Assembly: GCA_003695285.1 (NCBI GenBank)
Contig: RFIL01000093.1
Location: 1 to 5,675, forward strand
Direction: 5' to 3'
DNA from: Calditrichota bacterium
Lineage (GTDB): Bacteria; Calditrichota; Calditrichia; RBG-13-44-9; J075
Length of the DNA: 5,675 bases
Shown: positions 1 through 5,673 of the stretch, piece by piece
Layout: each line of letters opens with the position of its first letter
Position numbering within the stretch: the first letter of the stretch is position 1
Translations under genes and position numbers: made by a program
The notes under the pieces: generated by a model
The model's input: only the letters and a program-made list of their open reading frames with translations
The model's database searches: none
Told to the model about the DNA's origin: nothing

Positions 1-405
1 ATGCGTTTCCACTGGATGGAAATTGTCGTTTATAAAAGTATCAGCTACTTCCCCTTAATTGTTCTGGGGGTAAATGGAGATGTCATTCTCTGGATCGCGA
101 TTTTTTCCACATTAATCGGTCATTTAAACCATTCCAACCTTAATATCTCCTGGGGGCCCCTCCGTTATATCTTCAATTCTCCAGGAATGCACGTTTGGCA
201 CCATGATGTGATATTAAGAGGCCAACATGGGAAAAATTTTGCTATCGTCTTTAGCATCTGGGATTGGTTATTTGGTACTGCTTATATGCCGGAAGGAAAA
301 GACGCTCCTCTGGCACCGGAGAAACTGGGTTTTGACGATATGGATAAATTCCCCAGGGGATTAATCCCTCGATTACTGTATCCCTTTATTAAAATAAATA
401 AATGA
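1..405 (+). CDS. Sterol desaturase / fatty acid hydroxylase family protein, C-terminal part (5' end outside window)
   Basis: This is the last 134 residues of a membrane-bound di-iron oxygenase of the sterol desaturase/fatty acid hydroxylase superfamily, which hydroxylates or desaturates lipid substrates in the membrane. Visible: RFHWME near residues 2-7, matching the internal RFHP-E-type motif of the family; a hydrophobic segment at about 15-39; GHLNHSN (40-46); the HxxHH iron-binding motif HVWHH (64-68); then HGKNFA (76-81) and SIWDWLFGTAY (85-95), the usual tail after the last histidine cluster. The earlier histidine boxes are missing because the gene starts left of the window; the ATG at base 1 falls inside the conserved core and is probably an internal Met. 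The stop is TGA at 403-405. The substrate cannot be told from this fragment. Family assignment is firm; the specific reaction is unknown. Confidence 0.88.
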   Translation: MRFHWMEIVVYKSISYFPLIVLGVNGDVILWIAIFSTLIGHLNHSNLNISWGPLRYIFNSPGMHVWHHDVILRGQHGKNFAIVFSIWDWLFGTAYMPEGKDAPLAPEKLGFDDMDKFPRGLIPRLLYPFIKINK

Positions 406-430
406 TTCCGATAAATGCTTTTCTCCTGGA

Positions 431-504
431 GGCTCGAAAGACTCTTTTAAGCCATTCCTGAATATTTGGGAATTCAAATACTCCTGTCCTTTTTGGGAAA
501 AGGA
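431..504 (+). other. Cluster of three short hairpins between the desaturase gene and nfo
   Basis: Three inverted repeats follow one another in the 146-nt gap. The first is 431-453: GGCT, a mismatch, GAAAG, loop ACT, CTTTT, a mismatch, AGCC. The second is 463-480: TATTTG, a 6-nt loop, CAAATA. The third is 487-504: TCCTTTT, loop TGGG, AAAAGGA. None is followed by a run of T, so none is a canonical intrinsic terminator. They could be the folded 3' end of the desaturase mRNA, a processing site, or an nfo leader. No clear sigma-70-type promoter for nfo was found in the gap. Confidence 0.4.
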
Positions 505-551
505 TACTAAATTCAACGATGTGAAAGACCAAATTAGCATCGGAGAATATC

Positions 552-1439
552 ATGGGTGAAATTGGAAAGATAACCGGGAAAAGACCACCCCTCGGGGCTC
601 ATACCTCAATTGCCGGAGGAGTCTTTACGGCCATCAGGCAGGGAGTGGAAATTGAGGCTGATGTTGTACAGATATTTTCCAAAAACCAGCGACAATGGCT
701 GGGGAAACCTTATTCGGAAGAAGAATTAGAAACATATTTTAAAGAAAGAGAAGAAACCGGGATTCACCCCGTGGTTATTCATGATTCCTACCTGATCAAT
801 CTTGCCAGCCCGAAAAAGGATATCCTGGAAAAATCAATTCAGGCTTTTGCTGATGAACTTCAGCGCGGGATTACGTTAAAAATTCCCTACGTATTGACTC
901 ACCCTGGCTCACATCTCGGAGAAGGAGAATCTTTTGGAATAAAGCAAATTGGTGAGAGTCTTAAACAATGCTGGGAGATGGCAGGGGATGATAACATTAT
1001 GATTATCCTGGAAACAACGGCTGGTCAGGGTACCAATCTCGGTTATACATTTGAGCAAATCCGGGATATGATCGATTCCTCAGGGATAGAGCCTCACGTG
1101 GGGGTCTGCATAGATACCTGCCATATCTTCGCGGCGGGGTATGATATTCGCTCTAAAGAAGCCTGGGAGCAAACCTTAGACCGCTTTGATGAGGTCATAG
1201 GATTGTCCAAGTTGAAGTTATTTCATTTGAACGATTCCCGGCATGAGCTGGGTAGTCGAAAAGATCGCCATGCACGGATTGGGGAAGGCTTTATTGGTAA
1301 GGAAGGTTTTGAAACGCTGCTCAACAATTCCCGGGTAAATCATTTACCCATGATACTGGAAATTCCTGGTGGATTAGAAGCCTATCGAGAGGACCTGATT
1401 TTGTTGCGCACTTTCAGAAATGCTATTGATAAATCATGA
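552..1439 (+). CDS. nfo: Deoxyribonuclease IV (AP endonuclease, Nfo/EndoIV family)
   Basis: Endonuclease IV cleaves DNA 5' to abasic sites in base excision repair and trims blocked 3' ends, using a trinuclear metal centre in a TIM barrel. The 295-aa protein is close to the usual 280-300. From the N-terminus it shows GAHTSIAGG (15-23), FSKNQRQW (42-49), HDSYLINL (77-84), HPGSH (117-121), ETTAGQG (154-160), CIDTCH (186-191), HLND (225-228), DRHARIGEG (238-246) and ILEIPGG (268-274). Set against E. coli Nfo from memory, all nine metal ligands are present: H77, H117, E154, D188, H191, H225, D238, H240 and E270. The ATG at 552 is preceded by GGAG (542-545) with a 6-nt gap. No partner gene is adjacent; the aconitase gene begins 183 nt downstream. 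No obvious terminator follows the gene. Confidence 0.97.
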   Translation: MGEIGKITGKRPPLGAHTSIAGGVFTAIRQGVEIEADVVQIFSKNQRQWLGKPYSEEELETYFKEREETGIHPVVIHDSYLINLASPKKDILEKSIQAFADELQRGITLKIPYVLTHPGSHLGEGESFGIKQIGESLKQCWEMAGDDNIMIILETTAGQGTNLGYTFEQIRDMIDSSGIEPHVGVCIDTCHIFAAGYDIRSKEAWEQTLDRFDEVIGLSKLKLFHLNDSRHELGSRKDRHARIGEGFIGKEGFETLLNNSRVNHLPMILEIPGGLEAYREDLILLRTFRNAIDKS

Positions 1440-1574
1440 GTTTTCATTCTCATTGATTAAGAATAGTAAACAGCTCCTCTTCGTAAAAAACTCATCCCTG
1501 TAAACAATCACTGATGGGCTTTCCAGCAAGGGCCTCCTCCAGTACTGCATAAATTTCAAATTTTATTTTCTTAG

Positions 1575-1590
1575 AAAGTTTATTAACTTT
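1575..1590. promoter_or_regulatory. Small perfect inverted repeat upstream of the aconitase gene
   Basis: AAAGTT-TATT-AACTTT is a perfect 6-bp inverted repeat with a 4-nt centre, ending 32 nt before the aconitase start and 16 nt before its ribosome-binding site. It could be an operator for aconitase control or a weak RNA hairpin in the leader. I could not place convincing -35/-10 boxes around it, and an AT-rich repeat of this size can arise by chance. Confidence 0.3.
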
Positions 1591-1622
1591 GAGCGCAAAA
1601 AACTACAAAAGGAGATTTCAGA

Positions 1623-4325
1623 ATGGCTACTTTCAAAAACAGCTTCGAGGCACTGGATACGCTAACAGTAGCGGGCCGAGACTATTATTATTTTAATCTG
1701 GTGAAATTGGATGCCCAGGGGAAATTTTCACTTTCTAAAATGCCTTTTTCTATCCGCGTATTATTAGAGAATGCGCTTCGTAATGAAGATGGTCGTCTGG
1801 TAACTGCCGATGATGTAAACACTATCCTGAACTATAACGCTCGCCAGGTAGCTGCTAAAGAAATCCCTTACATGCCTGCAAGGGTCGTATTGCAGGATTT
1901 TACCGGCGTTCCGGCGGTGGTAGATTTGGCTGCGATGCGCGATGCCATGAAAGAGATGAATGGAGATCCTGCACGGATCAATCCCATTGTGAGGGCTGAT
2001 TTGGTGATTGATCACTCTGTTCAGGTGGATGCTTATGGAACCCCTAATGCCTTTAAAATTAATACCCAGAAAGAATTTGAGCGCAATAAAGAACGCTATG
2101 CAGTGATGCGATGGGCCCAGGGAAGTTTTCAAAATTTTACCGTTGTTCCACCTGGCACCGGAATAGTTCATCAGGTTAATCTGGAATTTCTGGCAAATGT
2201 GGTCATGACCTCTCAGGTGAATGGCAAAATGATCGCCTATCCGGATACCCTGGTGGGCACTGACTCCCATACAACGATGATCAATGGTTTGAGCGTTTTA
2301 GGCTGGGGAGTCGGTGGTATTGAAGCGGAAGCGGTCATGCTGGGTCAACCCTATTATATGTTGTTACCGGAAGTTATTGGATTCAAACTTACCGGAAAAT
2401 TAGCTCCCGGAACCACAGCTACCGATCTGGTTTTAACCGTTACACAAATGCTGCGAGAAAAAGGAGTGGTTGGAAAGTTTGTGGAGTTTTATGGGGATGG
2501 CTTGAGTAATATCTCATTACCTGACCGGGCCACCATCGCTAATATGGCACCTGAATATGGGGCGACCATGGGATTTTTCCCGATTGATAATATGACCCTC
2601 GACTATTTGCGTCTTACCGGTCGCGATGAAGAGCAGATAGCCCTAGTGGAGGCTTATGCCAAAGCCCAGGGATGTTTCCGAACCGATGACACCCCGGATC
2701 CGGAATATACTGACACTCTGGAATTGGATTTAGGTACAGTCGAGCCGAGTTTAGCCGGACCTAAACGCCCACAGGATAGAATTACTCTTAGCAATATGGC
2801 ACCTTCCTTTGAACAGGCCATGGAACAGCTATTTGCTCCCCAGGTCTCTTCCCCTCGTGACAAAACCATTGAAGTAACCATGGATGGGGAAACTTTTACA
2901 CTCCAGCACGGTTCAGTTGTTATTGCTGCCATCACCAGTTGTACCAACACCTCCAATCCTTCGGTATTAATCAGTGCCGGGTTGCTGGCGAAAAAGGCTT
3001 TGGAAAAAGGATTGAAAAGCAAGCCCTGGGTCAAAACCAGTCTGGCACCCGGTTCTCAGGTAGTTCCGGAATACTTAAAACGTGCCGGCCTCCTGGAAGC
3101 TCTGGAAGCTCAGGGGTTTTATCTGGTGGGATTTGGATGCACGACCTGTATCGGTAATAGTGGGCCATTACGGGAGGAAATTGGTAATGCGATAAAAGAA
3201 GCTGACCTAGTAGCTGCTGCGGTATTAAGTGGTAACCGAAATTTTGAAGGTCGGATTCATCCCCTGGTTCGGGCTAACTATTTAGCCTCTCCCCCGTTGG
3301 TTGTAGCCTACGCACTGGCCGGACGTGTTGATATTGATTTAACAAAAGAGCCACTGGGATACAATTCACAGGGCGAAGCCATCTATCTTAAAGATATCTG
3401 GCCCAGTGAAGAAGAAATTCAAACCGCTGTTCAAAAATTTATCACACCGGACTTGTTCAAGGAAAAATACAGCCATGTTTATGAAGGGGATGAAAACTGG
3501 CGCTCTTTAAGCGATGGAAAGAGTGAACTGTACCAATGGGATGGAAAATCCACTTACATTAAAAAACCCCCCTTCTTTGAGTCGATGGACCTGGAAGTTC
3601 CGAAAGTGAAGAATATACGAAAGGCACGGGTGCTGGCATTATTGGGCGATTCAGTGACTACCGACCACATCTCCCCTGCCGGTGCAATTCCTATTGATAG
3701 TCCTGCCGGGAAATATTTGATAGAACATGGTGTTGAGCCTAAGGATTTTAATTCTTTTGGATCCCGGCGGGGGAATCATGAGGTTATGATGCGCGGAACT
3801 TTTGGCAATATCCGCATCAAGAATCTGCTTTTATCCGGTGTAGAGGGAGGATATACGATCTACTTTCCCACCGGGGAGCAGATGTTTATTTATGATGCTG
3901 CGATGCGCTATCAACAAGATGGGACTCCCCTCATCGTGATAGCAGGGAAAGAATATGGTACAGGAAGTAGTCGAGATTGGGCGGCAAAAGGGACGGCATT
4001 GCTTGGTGTAAAAGCCGTGATAGCTGAAAGTTTCGAGCGTATTCATAGAAGCAATTTAATCGGGATGGGAGTCCTTCCCTTGCAATTTCTCCCCGGAGAT
4101 AATGCTGCCTCATTAGGCTTAACAGGCAGGGAAGTGTTCGACATCGAAGAAATTTCCCATGATCTCACCCCCGGGAAAGAGATTCCGGTTCAGGCAATCT
4201 CTGAAGATGGAATCCAGACCTCTTTTAATGTGATTGTCAGACTGGATACCCCGGTAGAAGTAGAATATTATCAAAATGGCGGGATCTTACAGACGGTACT
4301 GAGACAGATGGTTAAGGGAAATTAA
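1623..4325 (+). CDS. acnA: Aconitate hydratase, AcnA/IRP type
   Basis: Aconitase interconverts citrate and isocitrate through cis-aconitate in the TCA cycle, in the cytoplasm, with a [4Fe-4S] cluster. The 900-aa length matches AcnA/CitB enzymes (about 890-910). The three cluster cysteines are C440 in SCTNTSNP and C506/C509 in GCTTCIGN, with the 66- and 3-residue spacing of E. coli AcnA. Other core motifs are VIDHSVQVD (128-136), GTDSHTTMING (212-222), LSGNRNFEGRIHP (535-547), GDSVTTDHISPAG (675-687), the SRRGNHEVMMRGTF block (714-727) and GTGSSRDWAAKGT (779-791), the last holding the catalytic serine and substrate-binding arginine (S782, R784). The N-terminal iron-sulfur domains precede the C-terminal swivel domain, the AcnA order rather than AcnB. 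The ATG follows AAAAGGAG (1607-1614) with an 8-nt gap. The gene converges on speD and ends at a strong terminator. Relatives (IRP1, Bacillus CitB) can bind RNA when apo; whether this one does is unknown. Confidence 0.98.
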   Translation: MATFKNSFEALDTLTVAGRDYYYFNLVKLDAQGKFSLSKMPFSIRVLLENALRNEDGRLVTADDVNTILNYNARQVAAKEIPYMPARVVLQDFTGVPAVVDLAAMRDAMKEMNGDPARINPIVRADLVIDHSVQVDAYGTPNAFKINTQKEFERNKERYAVMRWAQGSFQNFTVVPPGTGIVHQVNLEFLANVVMTSQVNGKMIAYPDTLVGTDSHTTMINGLSVLGWGVGGIEAEAVMLGQPYYMLLPEVIGFKLTGKLAPGTTATDLVLTVTQMLREKGVVGKFVEFYGDGLSNISLPDRATIANMAPEYGATMGFFPIDNMTLDYLRLTGRDEEQIALVEAYAKAQGCFRTDDTPDPEYTDTLELDLGTVEPSLAGPKRPQDRITLSNMAPSFEQAMEQLFAPQVSSPRDKTIEVTMDGETFTLQHGSVVIAAITSCTNTSNPSVLISAGLLAKKALEKGLKSKPWVKTSLAPGSQVVPEYLKRAGLLEALEAQGFYLVGFGCTTCIGNSGPLREEIGNAIKEADLVAAAVLSGNRNFEGRIHPLVRANYLASPPLVVAYALAGRVDIDLTKEPLGYNSQGEAIYLKDIWPSEEEIQTAVQKFITPDLFKEKYSHVYEGDENWRSLSDGKSELYQWDGKSTYIKKPPFFESMDLEVPKVKNIRKARVLALLGDSVTTDHISPAGAIPIDSPAGKYLIEHGVEPKDFNSFGSRRGNHEVMMRGTFGNIRIKNLLLSGVEGGYTIYFPTGEQMFIYDAAMRYQQDGTPLIVIAGKEYGTGSSRDWAAKGTALLGVKAVIAESFERIHRSNLIGMGVLPLQFLPGDNAASLGLTGREVFDIEEISHDLTPGKEIPVQAISEDGIQTSFNVIVRLDTPVEVEYYQNGGILQTVLRQMVKGN

Positions 4326-4364
4326 GTGTTGGTGTGAATTACGAGTATTGATAAAAGAGATACT

Positions 4365-4411
4365 ACAGGGCAGCATACATATTAATTCATGTATCTGCCC
4401 TGTGTTTTTTT
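4365..4411 (+). terminator. Strong intrinsic terminator of the aconitase gene
   Basis: A 9-bp perfect lower stem (ACAGGGCAG 4365-4373 with CTGCCCTGT 4395-4403) is followed by one unpaired C at 4374, a 6-bp upper stem (ATACAT/ATGTAT) and an 8-nt loop (4381-4388). After one G comes a run of seven T (4405-4411). It starts 40 nt after the aconitase stop. On the opposite strand the stem is followed only by AGTATCTCTTTT, so it would end speD transcripts less well, though it lies 76 nt past the speD stop and may serve both genes. Confidence 0.93.
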
Positions 4412-4486
4412 GTTCAGATATAAGACATTGCTTAGCGAATAGGGAACATATTGGAGATTCGAATTGGAGAATCCCTCCCCGGTCAG

Positions 4487-4885
4487 TCAAGTATGTTCGC
4501 CAGTCATCTTGGGTTTGTGATGTAACACCCCTTTCCCTTCCAATTCCCCCCGATTGATTTCAACCGATTCCACCTTGGTTGCTTTTAAGGTTCGTTGGAG
4601 GATTTCCACTGCAATCGCCGGATCAACGGTTTCGCCACAGGTGAAAACATCCACGGCAGCATAACCGTATTCCGGCCAGGTATGGATGGCCAGATGTGAC
4701 TCGGCAATCACTACTACACCACTAACACCGTGAGGGTTAAATGTGTGGAAAGTGCTGCTTACGATGGTGGCTCCGCATTCAATGGCGGCATGTTTCATAT
4801 ACATTTCTATCATTTCAGAATCGTTCAAAATTTGCGGATCACAATCATAAAACTCAGCCAGAATATGACGCCCTAATGCTCTCAC
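4487..4885 (-). CDS. speD: S-adenosylmethionine decarboxylase proenzyme, short prokaryotic form
   Basis: SpeD decarboxylates S-adenosylmethionine to give the aminopropyl donor for spermidine synthesis. The proenzyme cleaves itself before a serine, which becomes the pyruvoyl cofactor of the alpha chain. The 132-aa product has the size of the class 1B (Thermotoga-like) enzymes. The processing motif AESHLAIHTWPE (61-72) is intact: S63 is the cleavage serine and pyruvoyl precursor, H68 the processing histidine, and C83 in FTCG the catalytic acid, at the same positions as remembered for the T. maritima enzyme. The N-terminus LGRHILAEFYDC (4-15) is also typical. The start is GTG at 4885, chosen because GAGGAGG lies 8 nt upstream and no start codon lies in frame in the gap before it. 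The gene is 17 nt downstream of the XRE-cupin regulator, almost certainly in one operon. No spermidine synthase is in the window. Some archaeal homologues decarboxylate arginine instead; I judge that unlikely here. Confidence 0.96.
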   Translation of the reverse strand: MRALGRHILAEFYDCDPQILNDSEMIEMYMKHAAIECGATIVSSTFHTFNPHGVSGVVVIAESHLAIHTWPEYGYAAVDVFTCGETVDPAIAVEILQRTLKATKVESVEINRGELEGKGVLHHKPKMTGEHT

Positions 4886-4893
4886 GTGCGGTT

Positions 4894-4900
4894 CCTCCTC
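4894..4900 (-). promoter_or_regulatory. Strong ribosome-binding site of speD, fixing its GTG start
   Basis: On the minus strand GAGGAGG sits 8 nt before the GTG at 4885, entirely inside the 17-nt gap after the regulator's stop codon. It is far stronger than anything in front of the regulator. This suggests that, from one shared transcript, the enzyme is translated more efficiently than its presumed regulator. Confidence 0.85.
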
Positions 4901-4902
4901 TT

Positions 4903-5433
4903 TTAATAATTGACTAACAGAATCTCTGCGGACTTTTTAGTTAAATTTTTAATTTTCAAAGGAGTATCAAAAAAGACATAAAAACAACCTCCGCGACCCA
5001 GGGTGCGGTGTTCCTTACCAATCGTGAGCTCTACCCTACCCTTAACAACAAAACCAAACCCCTCATCCTCCCAGTACTGCTGCTCAAAAACTGCCAGAGG
5101 AGCCAGTGTGATCAATTGTGGTTCCATTTCCAGATATCGCGTCTTGGGTACAAGGCTCTCAATCTTATATTCTTTAGTTGTGGTCTCTTCCTGACGATCA
5201 TTTTTATTATAAATATTCTTTTCTCTTTCTTCCAGATCGCTAAAGAAGGTTGCCAGATCAATACCCAAAACATCCACCACTTGCTTGAGGGTTGCCACAG
5301 AAGGCACTGTCTTATCTCTTTCCAATTGCGAGATGAAGCCCTTGGTTAGATTCGCACTATTGGCCAGCTCTTCTATGGTCAATCCTCTTAGCTTGCGCAA
5401 TCGACGGATTTTGGGACCTATTTTCATTTCCAT
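4903..5433 (-). CDS. XRE-family helix-turn-helix transcriptional regulator with C-terminal cupin domain
   Basis: A likely DNA-binding regulator of 176 aa from the chosen start. An XRE-type helix-turn-helix fills about residues 6-61 (KIRRLRKLRGLTIEELA, then ANLTKGFISQLERDKTVPSVATLKQ), followed by a charged linker (about 66-95) rich in E, K and N. A cupin-like barrel runs from about 100 to 176, with FGFVVKGRVELTIG (126-139) and a glycine turn GRGGCF (146-151). The histidines of a metal-binding cupin motif are absent, so an organic ligand is more likely than metal catalysis. XRE-cupin proteins include PuuR, the E. coli putrescine-utilisation repressor; the direct link to speD suggests a polyamine or S-adenosylmethionine sensor, but this is inference. 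The start is uncertain: ATG at 5433 has only a weak CGGA 9 nt upstream; ATG at 5427, or ATG 5454 and TTG 5463, are in frame, but the last two overlap the likely promoter. Confidence 0.88.
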   Translation of the reverse strand: MEMKIGPKIRRLRKLRGLTIEELANSANLTKGFISQLERDKTVPSVATLKQVVDVLGIDLATFFSDLEEREKNIYNKNDRQEETTTKEYKIESLVPKTRYLEMEPQLITLAPLAVFEQQYWEDEGFGFVVKGRVELTIGKEHRTLGRGGCFYVFFDTPLKIKNLTKKSAEILLVNY

Positions 5434-5463
5434 TATAAACAATCCGTTTAACATTATAAACAA
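5431..5463 (-). promoter_or_regulatory. Two 12-bp direct repeats 21 bp apart at the regulator's 5' end, with -10-like boxes
   Basis: The 12-mer TTGTTTATAATG occurs twice without mismatch on the minus strand, at 5463-5452 and 5442-5431, a period of 21 bp or about two helical turns. Each copy contains TATAAT, a perfect -10 box (5458-5453 and 5437-5432). TTGGCG at 5483-5478 could be a -35 for the upstream copy with a rather long 19-nt spacer. The second copy ends in the ATG chosen as the regulator start. The arrangement fits a promoter overlapped by operator sites, as expected for autorepression. Confidence 0.6.
5446..5461. repeat. Inverted repeat GTTTA-N6-TAAAC, putative operator next to the regulator gene
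   Basis: GTTTA (5446-5450) and TAAAC (5457-5461) form a 5-bp inverted repeat with a 6-nt centre. A third half-site, TAAAC at 5436-5440, lies one turn further, so three half-sites of alternating orientation have centres about 10-11 bp apart. The same 16-bp layout recurs inside the palindrome at 5537-5562, with 13 of 16 bases identical. It overlaps the putative -10 box at 5458-5453. Confidence 0.5.
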
Positions 5464-5515
5464 ACTTCGTAAAAAAGCGCCAAAATATAAACGGCTTTTT
5501 CGGATTTTTCAATAG

Positions 5516-5530
5516 AAAAAAATTTTTTTT
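5516..5530. other. A7T8 tract in the intergenic region
   Basis: Seven A followed by eight T, preceded by TTTTTC-AATA-GAAAAA (5505-5520). Such tracts make DNA stiff or bent and can act as upstream promoter elements. It lies between the regulator's promoter region and the 26-bp palindrome. No gene is apparent here. Confidence 0.5.
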
Positions 5531-5536
5531 ATAAAG

Positions 5537-5562
5537 AATAAGTTTAATATATTAAACTTATT
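5537..5562. repeat. Perfect 26-bp palindrome, putative operator
   Basis: The 13-base arm AATAAGTTTAATA is followed directly by its exact reverse complement, with no mismatch or spacer. The core 5542-5557 is GTTTA-ATATAT-TAAAC, the inverted repeat also found at 5446-5461, with centres 96 bp apart. It lies about 100 bp upstream of the regulator and about 100 bp from the right edge, where another gene seems to begin. A symmetric site for a dimeric regulator is the simplest reading; there is no GC-rich stem with a T-run to suggest a terminator. Confidence 0.6.
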
Positions 5563-5604
5563 TAGATGTGGTAAGTTTTAAATATTCAACAAAATAGGGC
5601 ACTT

Positions 5605-5634
5605 TTGGTAAATACTATTTTTTCGAATTATTAT
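5605..5634 (+). promoter_or_regulatory. Possible rightward promoter for a gene beyond the window
   Basis: TTGGTA (5605-5610) and TATTAT (5629-5634), separated by 18 nt, resemble a sigma-70 -35/-10 pair, downstream of the palindrome and pointing right. In DNA this AT-rich such matches are common, so the call rests partly on the ribosome-binding-like site that follows at 5668-5673. Confidence 0.3.
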
Positions 5635-5667
5635 ATTTTTTAGGTATTACTGTAGATGAATTTGTAC

Positions 5668-5673
5668 AGGGAG
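5668..5673 (+). promoter_or_regulatory. Ribosome-binding-like site at the right edge
   Basis: AGGGAG lies 2 nt before the end of the window and would suit a start codon a few bases outside. Alternatively the ATG at 5656 begins a frame (MNLYRE) open to the edge, but only a weak AGG precedes it. Either reading implies a rightward gene divergent from the XRE-cupin regulator. Confidence 0.4.

Noticed and set aside
1..3. ATG at the first base as the true start of the desaturase gene
   Set aside because: It lies directly before an internal conserved motif (RFHWME), and the protein would lack the family's first histidine boxes and membrane segments; the gene is cut by the edge.
1764..2270. 168-codon open frame on the minus strand within the aconitase gene
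   Set aside because: The plus strand encodes highly conserved aconitase throughout; the antisense translation resembles no family and is a codon-bias shadow.
2654..3034. 126-codon minus-strand frame and the overlapping plus-strand frame 2939-3157
   Set aside because: Both are shadows of the aconitase cluster-binding region.
4348..4557. Short frames on both strands in the aconitase-speD gap
   Set aside because: They run through the terminator hairpin and into the end of speD, with no recognisable domains.
4487..4885. SpeD homologue as an arginine decarboxylase
   Set aside because: That activity is known for some archaeal SpeD-like proteins; the intact S63/H68/C83 pattern and the bacterial context favour ordinary S-adenosylmethionine decarboxylase, though sequence alone does not exclude it.
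5003..5515. Plus-strand open frames opposite the XRE-cupin gene
   Set aside because: The minus-strand protein has clear HTH and cupin features; the plus-strand translations show none and lack good ribosome-binding sites.
5505..5530. Terminator from TTTTTC-AATA-GAAAAA followed by T8
   Set aside because: The stem is pure A/T apart from one pair, and no plus-strand gene ends nearby.
5431..5562. CRISPR-like or mobile-element ends from the repeated GTTTA/TAAAC words
   Set aside because: The repeats are too short, with no regular spacers, no cas genes, no transposase and no target-site duplication; operators explain them better.
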